A DNA stretch of 8,173 nucleotides, from assembly GCA_018667205.1 (NCBI GenBank), contig JABIVN010000603.1, forward strand, positions 1-8,173, in the 5' to 3' direction. The notes below the pieces were generated by a model that was given only the letters and a program-made list of their open reading frames with translations, searched no databases and was not told the origin of the DNA. This document shows positions 1 through 5,901 of the stretch, one piece after another; within the stretch, counting starts at the first letter, position 1, and every line of letters starts with the position of its first letter. A program made the translations under genes and the position numbers. Source of the stretch: Gammaproteobacteria bacterium (GTDB lineage Bacteria; Pseudomonadota; Gammaproteobacteria; Pseudomonadales; Azotimanducaceae).

Positions 1-556
1 ATGCCAGCATTAACGTGAAGGCAGGGTCGAATGTGACGTCGCTGAAATCCATCGGCAAAAGAGCGGTAGTTTGTTCTGCCGGGGCGGTTGAAATAACCCA
101 GTCGAACCTTTCACACTGACCATCATTTAGTGTCAGGCGCCAGCCAAGTTCGGTCTGATGAATGGTGTCTACCGAGCAACCTAGACGGACATCAAGACCA
201 ATCGCCAGGGTCTTGCACAGTGAGGTCATTCTTGGCTGGGCAACATAGTGCGGCTCTAACCAGGTGTGCGTACCCGGCTTTTCGTTCGGTGTAATCTTGG
301 TAATGTTGGCGTTCCACGCGCTGATGAGTCCTGTTTCCATGTGGCGAGCCAGAAAATCCCGGAACGATCTTGTTCGTACAGTAAAAAACTGGGCGCCGTG
401 GTCAAAGCTGTGTGTTTCGGTGTAGCGGGTTGCCATTCGCCCTCCAACCCCGCGGGACTTTTCGAAAAGAACCAGGTCGATATCAGGTCGCTGTCGGTTG
501 AGCAGGTTGGCTAGAGACAGGCCGGCTATGCCTGCGCCAATGATTGCGATTTTCAA
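1..556 (-). CDS. Renalase-like FAD-dependent oxidoreductase, N-terminal part (3' end outside window)
   Basis: The reading frame stays open from a TTG at 554-556 to the left edge of the window and gives 185 residues. The N-terminus is a Rossmann FAD-binding fold: MKIAIIGAGIAGLS with the GxGxxG glycines at residues 7, 9 and 12, and the ribose-binding acid E32 at the end of the second strand. Next come GVGGRMATR (36-44) and FDHGAQFFT (51-59), which are characteristic of the flavin amine-oxidase superfamily and especially of bacterial renalase-like proteins. The TTG start is favoured because AAGGAAG (562-568, minus strand) sits 5 nt upstream and the first residues are exactly the beta strand expected at the N-terminus of this fold. 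Known members oxidise NAD(P)H isomers or amines using FAD and are cytosolic; the substrate of this one cannot be read. About half the protein, including the substrate domain, is probably missing. The gene is divergent from the MAPEG gene. Confidence 0.85.
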   Translation of the reverse strand, partial: MKIAIIGAGIAGLSLANLLNRQRPDIDLVLFEKSRGVGGRMATRYTETHSFDHGAQFFTVRTRSFRDFLARHMETGLISAWNANITKITPNEKPGTHTWLEPHYVAQPRMTSLCKTLAIGLDVRLGCSVDTIHQTELGWRLTLNDGQCERFDWVISTAPAEQTTALLPMDFSDVTFDPAFTLMLA

Positions 557-561
557 TAGAG

Positions 562-568
562 CTTCCTT
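562..568 (-). promoter_or_regulatory. Ribosome binding site deciding the TTG start of the FAD oxidoreductase
   Basis: The minus strand reads AAGGAAG, then five bases, then TTG. This is a near-consensus Shine-Dalgarno at a workable distance. No ATG or GTG start in the same frame close by puts the GxGxxG motif at the correct distance from the N-terminus, so this site is the main reason for choosing the TTG. Confidence 0.65.
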
Positions 569-880
569 GTTACGATTCGGCAGGACTAGAAAAGGGTTAA
601 GAGAAACGGTGCGCTGCACGTGGTAGTCAGGTTTTACGTCATTTGTGCGAAAAAAGATGACATGGCAGGCGTCGTGGGTCAGTTGATCTGTGCCTTTGCT
701 GTAAGAACGCCGGATACTAAATTCTTGGGCCGCTAACAATCTGCTGCCACTATAGGAGCCAGTGAAAAATGGCGTGCTGCACGGAAGTAAGTTTTGATGC
801 CGCCAGATATACAGCAGACAGTTAGTCGAAAATAACGCCGTGAATAGTTCCGTGCTCCAGACAAACTCAGTGTTTTTAAC

Positions 881-909
881 ATAACAGTATTGCCGTGACC
901 GGTCATAAA
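881..909 (+). promoter_or_regulatory. Weak promoter candidate with an overlapping palindrome, upstream of MAPEG
   Basis: ATAACA (881-886) and CATAAA (904-909) are separated by 17 bases. Each matches 4 of 6 bases of the sigma-70 -35 and -10 consensus. The palindrome TGACCGGTCA (896-905) fills the end of the spacer and enters the -10 element, where a repressor could act. If used, the MAPEG transcript would have a leader of about 165 nt. A separate GATAAT at 949-954 is an alternative -10 but has a poor -35. Both are low-confidence readings. Confidence 0.2.
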
Positions 910-1081
910 TTGCCTGACGACACCACTGCCCAGATCGTTTTTTGTTGTGATAATTGTATCCCGAGCAGGAATACTTGATGGCGGTGCATCCTTGGATGAT
1001 TTGTATCAGGTTTTTTTCTTCTGGCGAGAAGGAAGTCGCTACCGCATAATCCCGCGACTTAAAGCTTACGGGAGTAAACGT

Positions 1082-1474
1082 ATGGGCGATCTGGCTTATC
1101 CGGGTATCGTTAGTGGCTTCGCACTGTTGGCGTATTACTTCACGCTTTACCAATCCGGCATGGCGCGAGGAAAATTTAATGTCCCTGCACCTTTACACGA
1201 AGGGCCAGAGGAATATATGCGTTATGTGCGAGCGCATCAAAATACGTTGGAACATCTTGTATTGTTCTTGCCGGGACTCTGGCTGTTCTCGATCGCAGTT
1301 AGCCCTCTCTGGGCGGCTGGTATTGGTGTGTTTTGGCCGATAGGAAGAATGTTATATGCACTTGGTTACTACCGTTCTGCCGAAAAGCGGATGCTGGGCC
1401 TGCTAATTAGCATGCCACCCATTTATATTTTTGTGCTGGGTTCAATCACTGGTTTCGTCATGAAGCTTGGTTAG
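1082..1474 (+). CDS. MAPEG family membrane protein
   Basis: This 130-residue integral membrane protein belongs to the MAPEG family (membrane-associated proteins in eicosanoid and glutathione metabolism). Eukaryotic members are microsomal glutathione transferases or peroxidases and leukotriene C4 synthase; bacterial members are mostly uncharacterised, some with glutathione transferase activity. Visible signs are the RxxxNxxE signature (R50, N54, E57 in VRAHQNTLEHL) and the arginine/tyrosine motif GRMLYALGYYRSAEKR (88-103). There are four hydrophobic stretches, at about 5-23, 58-76, 77-95 and 105-127, and the length is normal for the family. The ATG at 1082 is chosen because GGGAG (1070-1074) lies 7 nt upstream and the protein then begins just before the first membrane helix. 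A longer in-frame version from GTG 947 adds 45 polar, non-conserved residues and is unlikely. It stands alone on the plus strand, convergent with the CoA-transferase. Likely role: detoxification of hydrophobic electrophiles or peroxides at the inner membrane (inferred). Confidence 0.88.
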   Translation: MGDLAYPGIVSGFALLAYYFTLYQSGMARGKFNVPAPLHEGPEEYMRYVRAHQNTLEHLVLFLPGLWLFSIAVSPLWAAGIGVFWPIGRMLYALGYYRSAEKRMLGLLISMPPIYIFVLGSITGFVMKLG

Positions 1475-1606
1475 CCGTGGCTTTCTTTTATTTACCCAAG
1501 CCGCCTTCAATTAGCGCAAGTCGGAGTGACGCTAGTAGCCATTAAACGACGATAAGATATCCTCGGATTCTGGGAAAGGTCGTTAGCCTTTATTTAAAGA
1601 CTCGAC
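1475..1606. terminator. Convergent intergenic region with weak terminator candidates
   Basis: This separates the convergent MAPEG and CoA-transferase genes. For the minus strand, AGGTCG (1577-1582) pairs with CGACCT (1603-1608, entering the TAG stop), and inside it CTTT/AAAG pairs around an ATTT loop. Only a few T residues follow on the minus strand. For the plus strand, AGC-CGTG-GCT (1473-1482) is a short stem followed by the T-rich stretch TTTCTTTTATTT (1482-1493). Neither is a textbook intrinsic terminator. Confidence 0.3.
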
Positions 1607-2791
1607 CTAGTTGACTGCTCCTTCAGCAAAAAAAGCAGCAACTTCATCTTCTTTGTAACCCAATTCTGCCAGCACTTCGCGAGTATTTTCACCCAACGTG
1701 GGCACGTGCGAGTCAGGGGAGAAGACTGAATCGTTGATACGGTATCCAGCTGTAGTCACCTGGTGATTGCCGAACTCGCTTTGGACCTCGGCAAAGATTC
1801 CCCTGGCTGCTGGTTGGCCTGACTTAATGACATCAGCCAGATCTACAACAGCACCCGCGACAACCGCCTCTTGACTAAAAATCTGATCCCATTCGCTGCT
1901 TGTTTTTTCCCTAAGGACTTCCTCAACTCGCTGCTCTATCTCTGGCATGGCAATTAACAGTTCGGAGGTGGTCATTGAAGAGTATTCGGCGAGTCCGATA
2001 GCATCAAGAATTGGTCTTTGATTCGATGGTCGATATCCCGCTAGCATGACGTACCCGTCTTTAGTAGCGTATCTACCGAGCAATGGGCCGTCACGATTCC
2101 GGCCTGGTTCCACAGGAATGCCTGTCGTGGCGGCAATACTTGAATGCCGGTTCATTAACAGCATCGTCACATCCTGCATTGCGACATCTATATGTTGTCC
2201 ATTACCTGTGCGCGCTCTAAGCATTACAGCGGCGAGTATTGCCGATGTGGCGTGCATGCCTGTGGCGTAATCCAATACGGGTCCCCCTGTCCTAATCGGA
2301 CCATCGCCTCGTTGATTGATCGACATGAATCCAGAGGTCGCTTGAATGACATCATCGAAGCCTGGCCTGTGACTATGGGGACCGTTCTGGCCAAATGCAG
2401 AAATCGAAACGTAAATGAGCTGAGGGCTTTCATCTGCCAGCGTTTGGTAGTCAAGGCCGTGATCCGCCATGGTGCCTGGGCGATAGTTCTCTACAAAGAT
2501 ATCGGCTTGCTTAATCAACTCGCGAACCAGCGAGCTGCCGCGTTTAGTGGTGATGTCGAAGACAACGCTGCGTTTCCCCGCATTCTGAGCAACAAAGCCA
2601 GTACCTAACCCAAGCTTGACCTGCTCTTGTTCCCCGCCCCATGCGCGGACCATGTCACCCTTAGGTGACTCAACTTTGATAACGTCGGCGCCGAGTAGGC
2701 TAAGTTGATAAGTGCAATAGGGTCCTGCAAGCACATGCGTCAAATCGATAACCTTGAGCTCATCAAGCGGTTTTATTGTCTGAAAATTCAT
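1607..2791 (-). CDS. CoA-transferase family III (CaiB/BaiF/formyl-CoA transferase type)
   Basis: This 394-residue cytosolic enzyme moves CoA from an acyl-CoA donor to a carboxylic acid through enzyme-bound anhydride and thioester intermediates. Family landmarks are in order: LKVIDLTHVLAGPYCTYQL (12-30), LGADVIKVE (33-41), NAGKRSVVFDI (70-80), ENYRPGTMADHGLDY (101-115), ISAFGQNGP (130-138), and GGPVLDYATG (169-178), whose D174 matches the catalytic aspartate (Asp169 of formyl-CoA transferase). The glycine-rich loop and C-terminal LGENTREVLAELGY (around 367-380) are also typical. Length is normal. The start ATG (2789-2791) has GAGGG (2801-2805) 9 nt upstream. Relatives include carnitine, bile-acid, oxalate, mesaconyl/succinyl and 2-methylacyl-CoA enzymes (racemases share the fold), so the substrate cannot be assigned. 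It follows the kinase gene in the same direction after 145 bp. Together with the two downstream-region acyl-CoA dehydrogenases it suggests catabolism of an organic acid or lipid-like compound (inference). Confidence 0.93.
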   Translation of the reverse strand: MNFQTIKPLDELKVIDLTHVLAGPYCTYQLSLLGADVIKVESPKGDMVRAWGGEQEQVKLGLGTGFVAQNAGKRSVVFDITTKRGSSLVRELIKQADIFVENYRPGTMADHGLDYQTLADESPQLIYVSISAFGQNGPHSHRPGFDDVIQATSGFMSINQRGDGPIRTGGPVLDYATGMHATSAILAAVMLRARTGNGQHIDVAMQDVTMLLMNRHSSIAATTGIPVEPGRNRDGPLLGRYATKDGYVMLAGYRPSNQRPILDAIGLAEYSSMTTSELLIAMPEIEQRVEEVLREKTSSEWDQIFSQEAVVAGAVVDLADVIKSGQPAARGIFAEVQSEFGNHQVTTAGYRINDSVFSPDSHVPTLGENTREVLAELGYKEDEVAAFFAEGAVN

Positions 2792-2936
2792 TTTTTACAT
2801 CCCTCACTTTTATCCATGGCGGAATCCTATAAGAAGATAAGTGAAGGAACAGGTTAAGTCTCCAGGTCACGCACTACAAGTTTCTAGGACGTATGCTTTG
2901 AGTTGTCGACGTCTAGCAAAAGTACCGCTTGGGCCG
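2792..2936. other. Gap between the sensor kinase and CoA-transferase genes
   Basis: These 145 bp carry the CoA-transferase ribosome site and probably its own promoter, since the gap is long for an operon. CTAGGACGT (2884-2892) and ACGTCTAG (2909-2916) form an inverted repeat with one bulged base and a 16-nt loop, just after the kinase stop. No T-run follows on the minus strand, so it is not a convincing terminator; it could be an operator or an mRNA 3' hairpin. No good sigma-70 pair was found. Confidence 0.4.
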
Positions 2937-5102
2937 CTAAAACTCTCGCGCAGAGGGCGTGGGGTCAGCAATGACTTGCGCTAGCCGGGTCACTAAATCT
3001 TGGCGGCTAAAGGGTTTGTAAAGTATTGGCGCTTTTGTCATGGCATCGATTTCGTTTGGCGTATTCTGTGCGTAGCCTGTTGTTAGAAGGACCTTGAAAT
3101 CCCTACGTAATTTCCGGGCTTCTCGACATATGTCGAATCCGCTGATGCCCCCGGGAAGCATAATGTCACTAAAAATCACGTCGATTTTTTCGTCCCGGTG
3201 AATCAATTCAAGTGCCTCTTGGCCATTTGAAGCTGTCAGGACCTCAAAGTTTTCGTTCTGTAGTTGCCGCTGAACCAGCGTTAGCAAAGACGCCGAATCT
3301 TCCACGAGCAGAATTCGCACGGGGGACGTTATGGGTTCTGAAGTTTCTTTGCTGTTAAGTGGCGGTGACTCTACGTTAACGGCAGTCTGGGTTAGCGTTA
3401 ATGCGGTAGTGGTGCCGTGCCTCAATTGGCTTTGGATTGACAATTTCCCTTGGTTTTCGTTGACGAACTGATGCACCATGCCCAGGCCTAAACCGTTACC
3501 CGGGCCTAATGCTTTGGTCGTAAAGAATGGTTCTAAGGCCTGAGGTGCTATTCGCTCTGCCAGTCCTTTATCCGTGGCCTGCACCGTAATGCATATAAGG
3601 TCTCTTGCTTGCTGGCTTTCAGTCTCTTCTCCGTCGTTTAGCCTTGATGGAAATTTTTTGGTTTGGATCATCAACGCCCCGCCGTCTGGCATCGCGTCGC
3701 TTGCATTAATGGCCAGGTTAAGGAGTGATGCTTCGAGTTGGTTTCCATCGACAAGAACTATTGCTCCACGGCAGCCAAGTCGAAAAGACAGTGTGATGTT
3801 TTCGCCGAAGGTTCGGCGCAGGATTTCTTCAACATTGCGGATCACAGGATCAATTTCCCAGAGTTCAGCTGCGAGCCTGCCTGGACGACTGAAGGTCAGC
3901 AGGCGTCTGGACAATGAAGCGCCGGAATCTATTGATTTTAATCTTTCTTCGATAGGCACTTTAATGTCTTTAATGCCTTTAATGGTCTTTGCGTCGGTTT
4001 GCACTGCTTCTTCATTGGGCAGGATGATGCTGAGAACATGATTAAAATCGTGTGCTTTTTCACCGGAGAAGAGCCCCAGAGCAGACATTTTTTGAGATCG
4101 TCGTAGCGCCTTATCAGCGTCCTTTAAGGTATTAATATTGTGAGCGATTCCTTGTAGTCCTTTGACCGTGCCGGTTTTATCCGTCCAATATCTAACACTG
4201 TTTGAAATCCATACCCTGCCGCCATTTTTGGCCAGTAGCTGTGCTTCAAAGTTTGTCACGGTACCTTGATTATTTTTGAGTTCTGCCAGCAATTCGGAGC
4301 GTTTATTTGGATCGACGTAGTAGTCAGTTAGCACCGTTCCCAGCATCTCTTCAGGACTAAACCCAAGATCTGTACACGAGGGTGATATCCGGATGATCTT
4401 TCCATTTAAATCGGTCCGGTACACGACGTCGATGAGGTTCTCGAACAAGTCTAGATATTCAAGTTGGGTTTGTTCAAGGGAGGTGGATTTGTCGGCTGAT
4501 TGCTTCAGGCTTCTGGACAAGTATTGGTTTAGGTGTCCGATCGCCATAACCATGGTCCCTCCCAGGAAAAACCAGCTGAAAATATGAAGCGCCCACTGAG
4601 TTGGGCTAGTAGAGGTTTCCGTTATTGCCGATGCGGGCACTGGCAACCCTAGAGTAAAGGATATCGCGAGCATGGTGGTGAGCAGCAGTAACGTTAGCAA
4701 CACGAATATTCCTGCCCTGCGCCCTAGCAATAGCGCACCCATGACCGCGGCAAACGGAATCCAGAGACCTGCAGCTAGGGTCACGCCATATTTGTCTAAG
4801 CAAAACATCGCGATCATACTCAGAGAAGTAATCGTAAAGTAGGCGCGAGCCTCACAAGACAGATGTTGTCGAAATGTCCAGGTAACCCAGACCAAGATGA
4901 ACATGATCGTTTGAAAAGAGAAGATGGGTTGCCAGCCAGTATCCAGAGAACGAAGAAGAGACGCACAGAGCATCGGCGCTGAAATCAGCCCCATGGTCAA
5001 CAAGAAGAGGTTGCAAATAGCCGATCGAATTTCGGCTGATCCCTCGTCATGAGATTGCATGCTAAGGTCTTGTCTGCGGTTGGTTGGTTTTGATATGTAC
5101 AT
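2937..5102 (-). CDS. Membrane-bound hybrid sensor histidine kinase (6 TM-PAS-HisKA-HATPase-REC)
   Basis: This 721-residue inner-membrane signalling protein should autophosphorylate a His and pass the phosphate to its own receiver domain. Domains by residue: six hydrophobic segments (about 28-50, 57-76, 85-101, 106-126, 129-153, 170-190) with no large periplasmic loop; a PAS/PAC domain (about 215-325); HisKA with H351 in GEKAHDFNHVL; HATPase with N-box NLAINASDA (N462, N466), a G1-like DKGLA (511-515), the LEPFFTTK segment (523-530) and G2 GNGLGLG (535-541); and a receiver domain (about 595-712) with E601/D602, phosphoacceptor D646, T675 and K696 all present. The H-box and G1 box depart from the usual GGIAHDFNNLL and DTGxG. 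No separate response regulator is adjacent; output must be elsewhere. Start: ATG 5102 has no clear ribosome site, and M15 (5058-5060) is an alternative. The membrane domain may sense a membrane-soluble or membrane-state signal (inference). Confidence 0.93.
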   Translation of the reverse strand: MYISKPTNRRQDLSMQSHDEGSAEIRSAICNLFLLTMGLISAPMLCASLLRSLDTGWQPIFSFQTIMFILVWVTWTFRQHLSCEARAYFTITSLSMIAMFCLDKYGVTLAAGLWIPFAAVMGALLLGRRAGIFVLLTLLLLTTMLAISFTLGLPVPASAITETSTSPTQWALHIFSWFFLGGTMVMAIGHLNQYLSRSLKQSADKSTSLEQTQLEYLDLFENLIDVVYRTDLNGKIIRISPSCTDLGFSPEEMLGTVLTDYYVDPNKRSELLAELKNNQGTVTNFEAQLLAKNGGRVWISNSVRYWTDKTGTVKGLQGIAHNINTLKDADKALRRSQKMSALGLFSGEKAHDFNHVLSIILPNEEAVQTDAKTIKGIKDIKVPIEERLKSIDSGASLSRRLLTFSRPGRLAAELWEIDPVIRNVEEILRRTFGENITLSFRLGCRGAIVLVDGNQLEASLLNLAINASDAMPDGGALMIQTKKFPSRLNDGEETESQQARDLICITVQATDKGLAERIAPQALEPFFTTKALGPGNGLGLGMVHQFVNENQGKLSIQSQLRHGTTTALTLTQTAVNVESPPLNSKETSEPITSPVRILLVEDSASLLTLVQRQLQNENFEVLTASNGQEALELIHRDEKIDVIFSDIMLPGGISGFDICREARKLRRDFKVLLTTGYAQNTPNEIDAMTKAPILYKPFSRQDLVTRLAQVIADPTPSAREF

Positions 5103-5377
5103 GGGAAAGACTTTTTTAGATACTCAGGTTCAGTCCGGGAGCATCTTACATTGAAGCCCCAGAGCATGCTGCTGTGTTTCACGGCGCTCTAGCCTGCTGC
5201 TTTTTGCCATCATCTGTCAAGTAGCTGCAGGAGTCTTGATAAGTTGAGTGACGCCTGTCGTTCCGAAAAACCCCTTGGTTCCTTGCCATCAATCACTGGT
5301 GTCTTTCTTGAGATGCTGGTGACTCTCCCAAGCCTTTCACGGAAAATGTCGCTAACTTAGTTATTTTTAGGTTGGGT

Positions 5378-5599
5378 ATGGTGGAGTCCTATCGCCGTCT
5401 GTTGCTCGACAGCACCTTGCTCTGGGTATTCGAATACGTTGAAAACCTCCTGCCCCAATGTGCAACCCTTGCGCACTGGATTAGTTTTCTTTTGGCGTTC
5501 TCGTTAAACGCTATCGCCGGCCGAGGTTTTTCGTTACTAAACACAGGGTCTGTGAATACGAATCGTATTCATGATGGTTTCATACGCTTCATGCTTTAA
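5378..5599 (+). CDS. Doubtful small hypothetical ORF (73 aa)
   Basis: An ATG at 5378-5380 opens a 73-residue frame ending at TAA 5597-5599; a TTG two codons earlier (5372) is an alternative. Upstream there is only a weak AGG (5369-5371). The peptide begins MVESYRRLLLDSTLLWVFEY and has a hydrophobic middle around AHWISFLLAFSLNAIAG. It matches no family I recognise. Points in favour: it is the only frame of this size in an 800-bp gap, its codons are not odd, and a hairpin with a T-rich tail follows 40 nt after the stop. Against: no strong ribosome site or promoter, and two palindromes lie inside it. It may be a chance ORF or a fragment. Confidence 0.22.
   Translation: MVESYRRLLLDSTLLWVFEYVENLLPQCATLAHWISFLLAFSLNAIAGRGFSLLNTGSVNTNRIHDGFIRFML
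5426..5437. promoter_or_regulatory. Perfect 12-bp palindrome GTATTCGAATAC
   Basis: GTATTCGAATAC reads the same on both strands. Its right half with the next base is GAATACG, which is also the half-site of the palindrome at 5553-5571. It could be a binding site for a dimeric regulator. No regulator gene is in the window, and the 365-nt distance to the kinase start makes the target uncertain. Confidence 0.3.
5553..5571. promoter_or_regulatory. 19-bp operator-like inverted repeat TGAATACG-AAT-CGTATTCA
   Basis: Two perfect 8-base arms, TGAATACG and CGTATTCA, flank a 3-base spacer AAT. Size and symmetry resemble operators of TetR-type or similar helix-turn-helix dimers. The half-site recurs in the palindrome centred about 130 bp to the left. 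It lies about 450 bp upstream of the kinase start and 330 bp past the end of the dehydrogenase operon. A role as operator is inferred from shape only. Confidence 0.35.
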
Positions 5600-5641
5600 A
5601 GGCCGTGGGCATAAGCATCTGTAAACGCGATAGGTTCCCTC

Positions 5642-5672
5642 CCTAAGCCATCGGCTACGAGGTTTTCCTTTT
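5642..5672 (+). terminator. Terminator-like hairpin with T-rich tail, plus strand
   Basis: CCT-a-AGCC-atc-GGCT-acg-AGG folds as a 7-pair stem with a small internal loop (5642-5662), and TTTTCCTTTT follows (5663-5672). This would end plus-strand transcription coming from the doubtful ORF at 5378-5599 or from a small RNA. The short stem and tight 3-nt loop keep confidence low. Confidence 0.3.
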
Positions 5673-5853
5673 AAAGGGCGCAGTTTCTGTCATTGATGCG
5701 TTAAAGAGTCGCTTGCTAAAGGTGCAGTAACGAAACGGTCTACGCTACTGCTAAGTTCTGAAGTTATTGGCACAGCAGCGCTTGAGCCTTTCAGGCGGCA
5801 AGCCTTATCTCTAGCAGCCGCCGAGCTCATTGTCTGGCCCTGACTTTGGGGAA

Positions 5854-5878
5854 ATCCGATGCCAGAGCGGCACCGGAT
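5854..5878 (-). terminator. Hairpin just after the acyl-CoA dehydrogenase operon
   Basis: The arms ATCCGATGCC (5854-5863) and GGCACCGGAT (5869-5878) pair over 10 positions with a single A-C mismatch and a 5-nt loop. The stem begins 23 nt after the TAG/TGA-side end of the minus-strand dehydrogenase gene. Only TTT follows on the minus strand, so it may be a weak intrinsic terminator or a 3' stabilising stem-loop. Confidence 0.42.
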
Positions 5879-5901
5879 AATCGTGGCTATTCGTCGGCAT
5901 G

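Larger units (their letters stand above)
557..1081. other. Divergent intergenic region between the FAD oxidoreductase and MAPEG genes
   Basis: About 525 bp with no supported gene. The plus-strand frame is open from a GTG at 947 into the MAPEG gene, but the translated leader does not resemble that family and has no good ribosome site. Seen here: a perfect 10-bp palindrome TGACCGGTCA (896-905); two short inverted repeats, GTGCgctGCAC (609-619) and CGTGCtGCACG (773-783); a T-run at 1011-1017; and a hairpin TTTCTTCT-GGCG-AGAAGGAA (1015-1034, 8 pairs with one G-U) in what would be the MAPEG leader. Promoters for both genes presumably lie here, but none is strong by eye. Confidence 0.6.
5103..5901. 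other. 799-bp region without a confident gene
   Basis: This lies between the kinase start and the end of the acyl-CoA dehydrogenase operon, so both neighbours point left. It must hold the kinase promoter. A TTGACA (5215-5220, minus strand) exists but has no acceptable -10 element 16-19 bases on. Seen here: the two related palindromes at 5426-5437 and 5553-5571; a doubtful plus-strand small ORF (5378-5599); hairpins at 5591-5618, 5642-5662, 5781-5802 and 5794-5822 (GGCGGC/GCCGCC); and the terminator-like stem at 5854-5878. No tRNA, transposon end or conserved protein fragment is recognised. Confidence 0.6.

Noticed and set aside
947..1081. In-frame 45-codon extension of the MAPEG gene from GTG 947
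   Set aside because: The added residues are polar and unlike the family, whereas ATG 1082 has a good ribosome site and gives the normal length.
1465..1501. GCTTGG/CCAAGC inverted repeat across the MAPEG stop codon
   Set aside because: The 25-nt loop holds the T-rich stretch, so the arrangement does not suit an intrinsic terminator.
2192..2608. 138-codon plus-strand frame opposite the CoA-transferase
   Set aside because: It is antisense to well-conserved motifs, has Cys/Arg-rich composition and no recognisable domain; it is a shadow of the real gene.
3574..4041. 155-codon plus-strand frame opposite the sensor kinase
   Set aside because: It is antisense to the HisKA/HATPase coding sequence with low-complexity Ser/Arg composition and no family resemblance.
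5215..5220. Perfect TTGACA on the minus strand, 113 nt upstream of the kinase start
   Set aside because: No TATAAT-like element follows at 16-19 bases (the region reads GCAGGCTAGAGC), so I do not call a promoter.
5424..5444. TTCGAAT resembling a tRNA T-loop
   Set aside because: The flanking bases do not form a T-stem, and no acceptor or anticodon arm is present; it is part of the palindrome.
5794..5822. GGCGGC/GCCGCC inverted repeat considered as an integron attC or terminator
   Set aside because: There are no attC core sites, no integrase and no T-run; only a 6-bp stem with a 17-nt loop.
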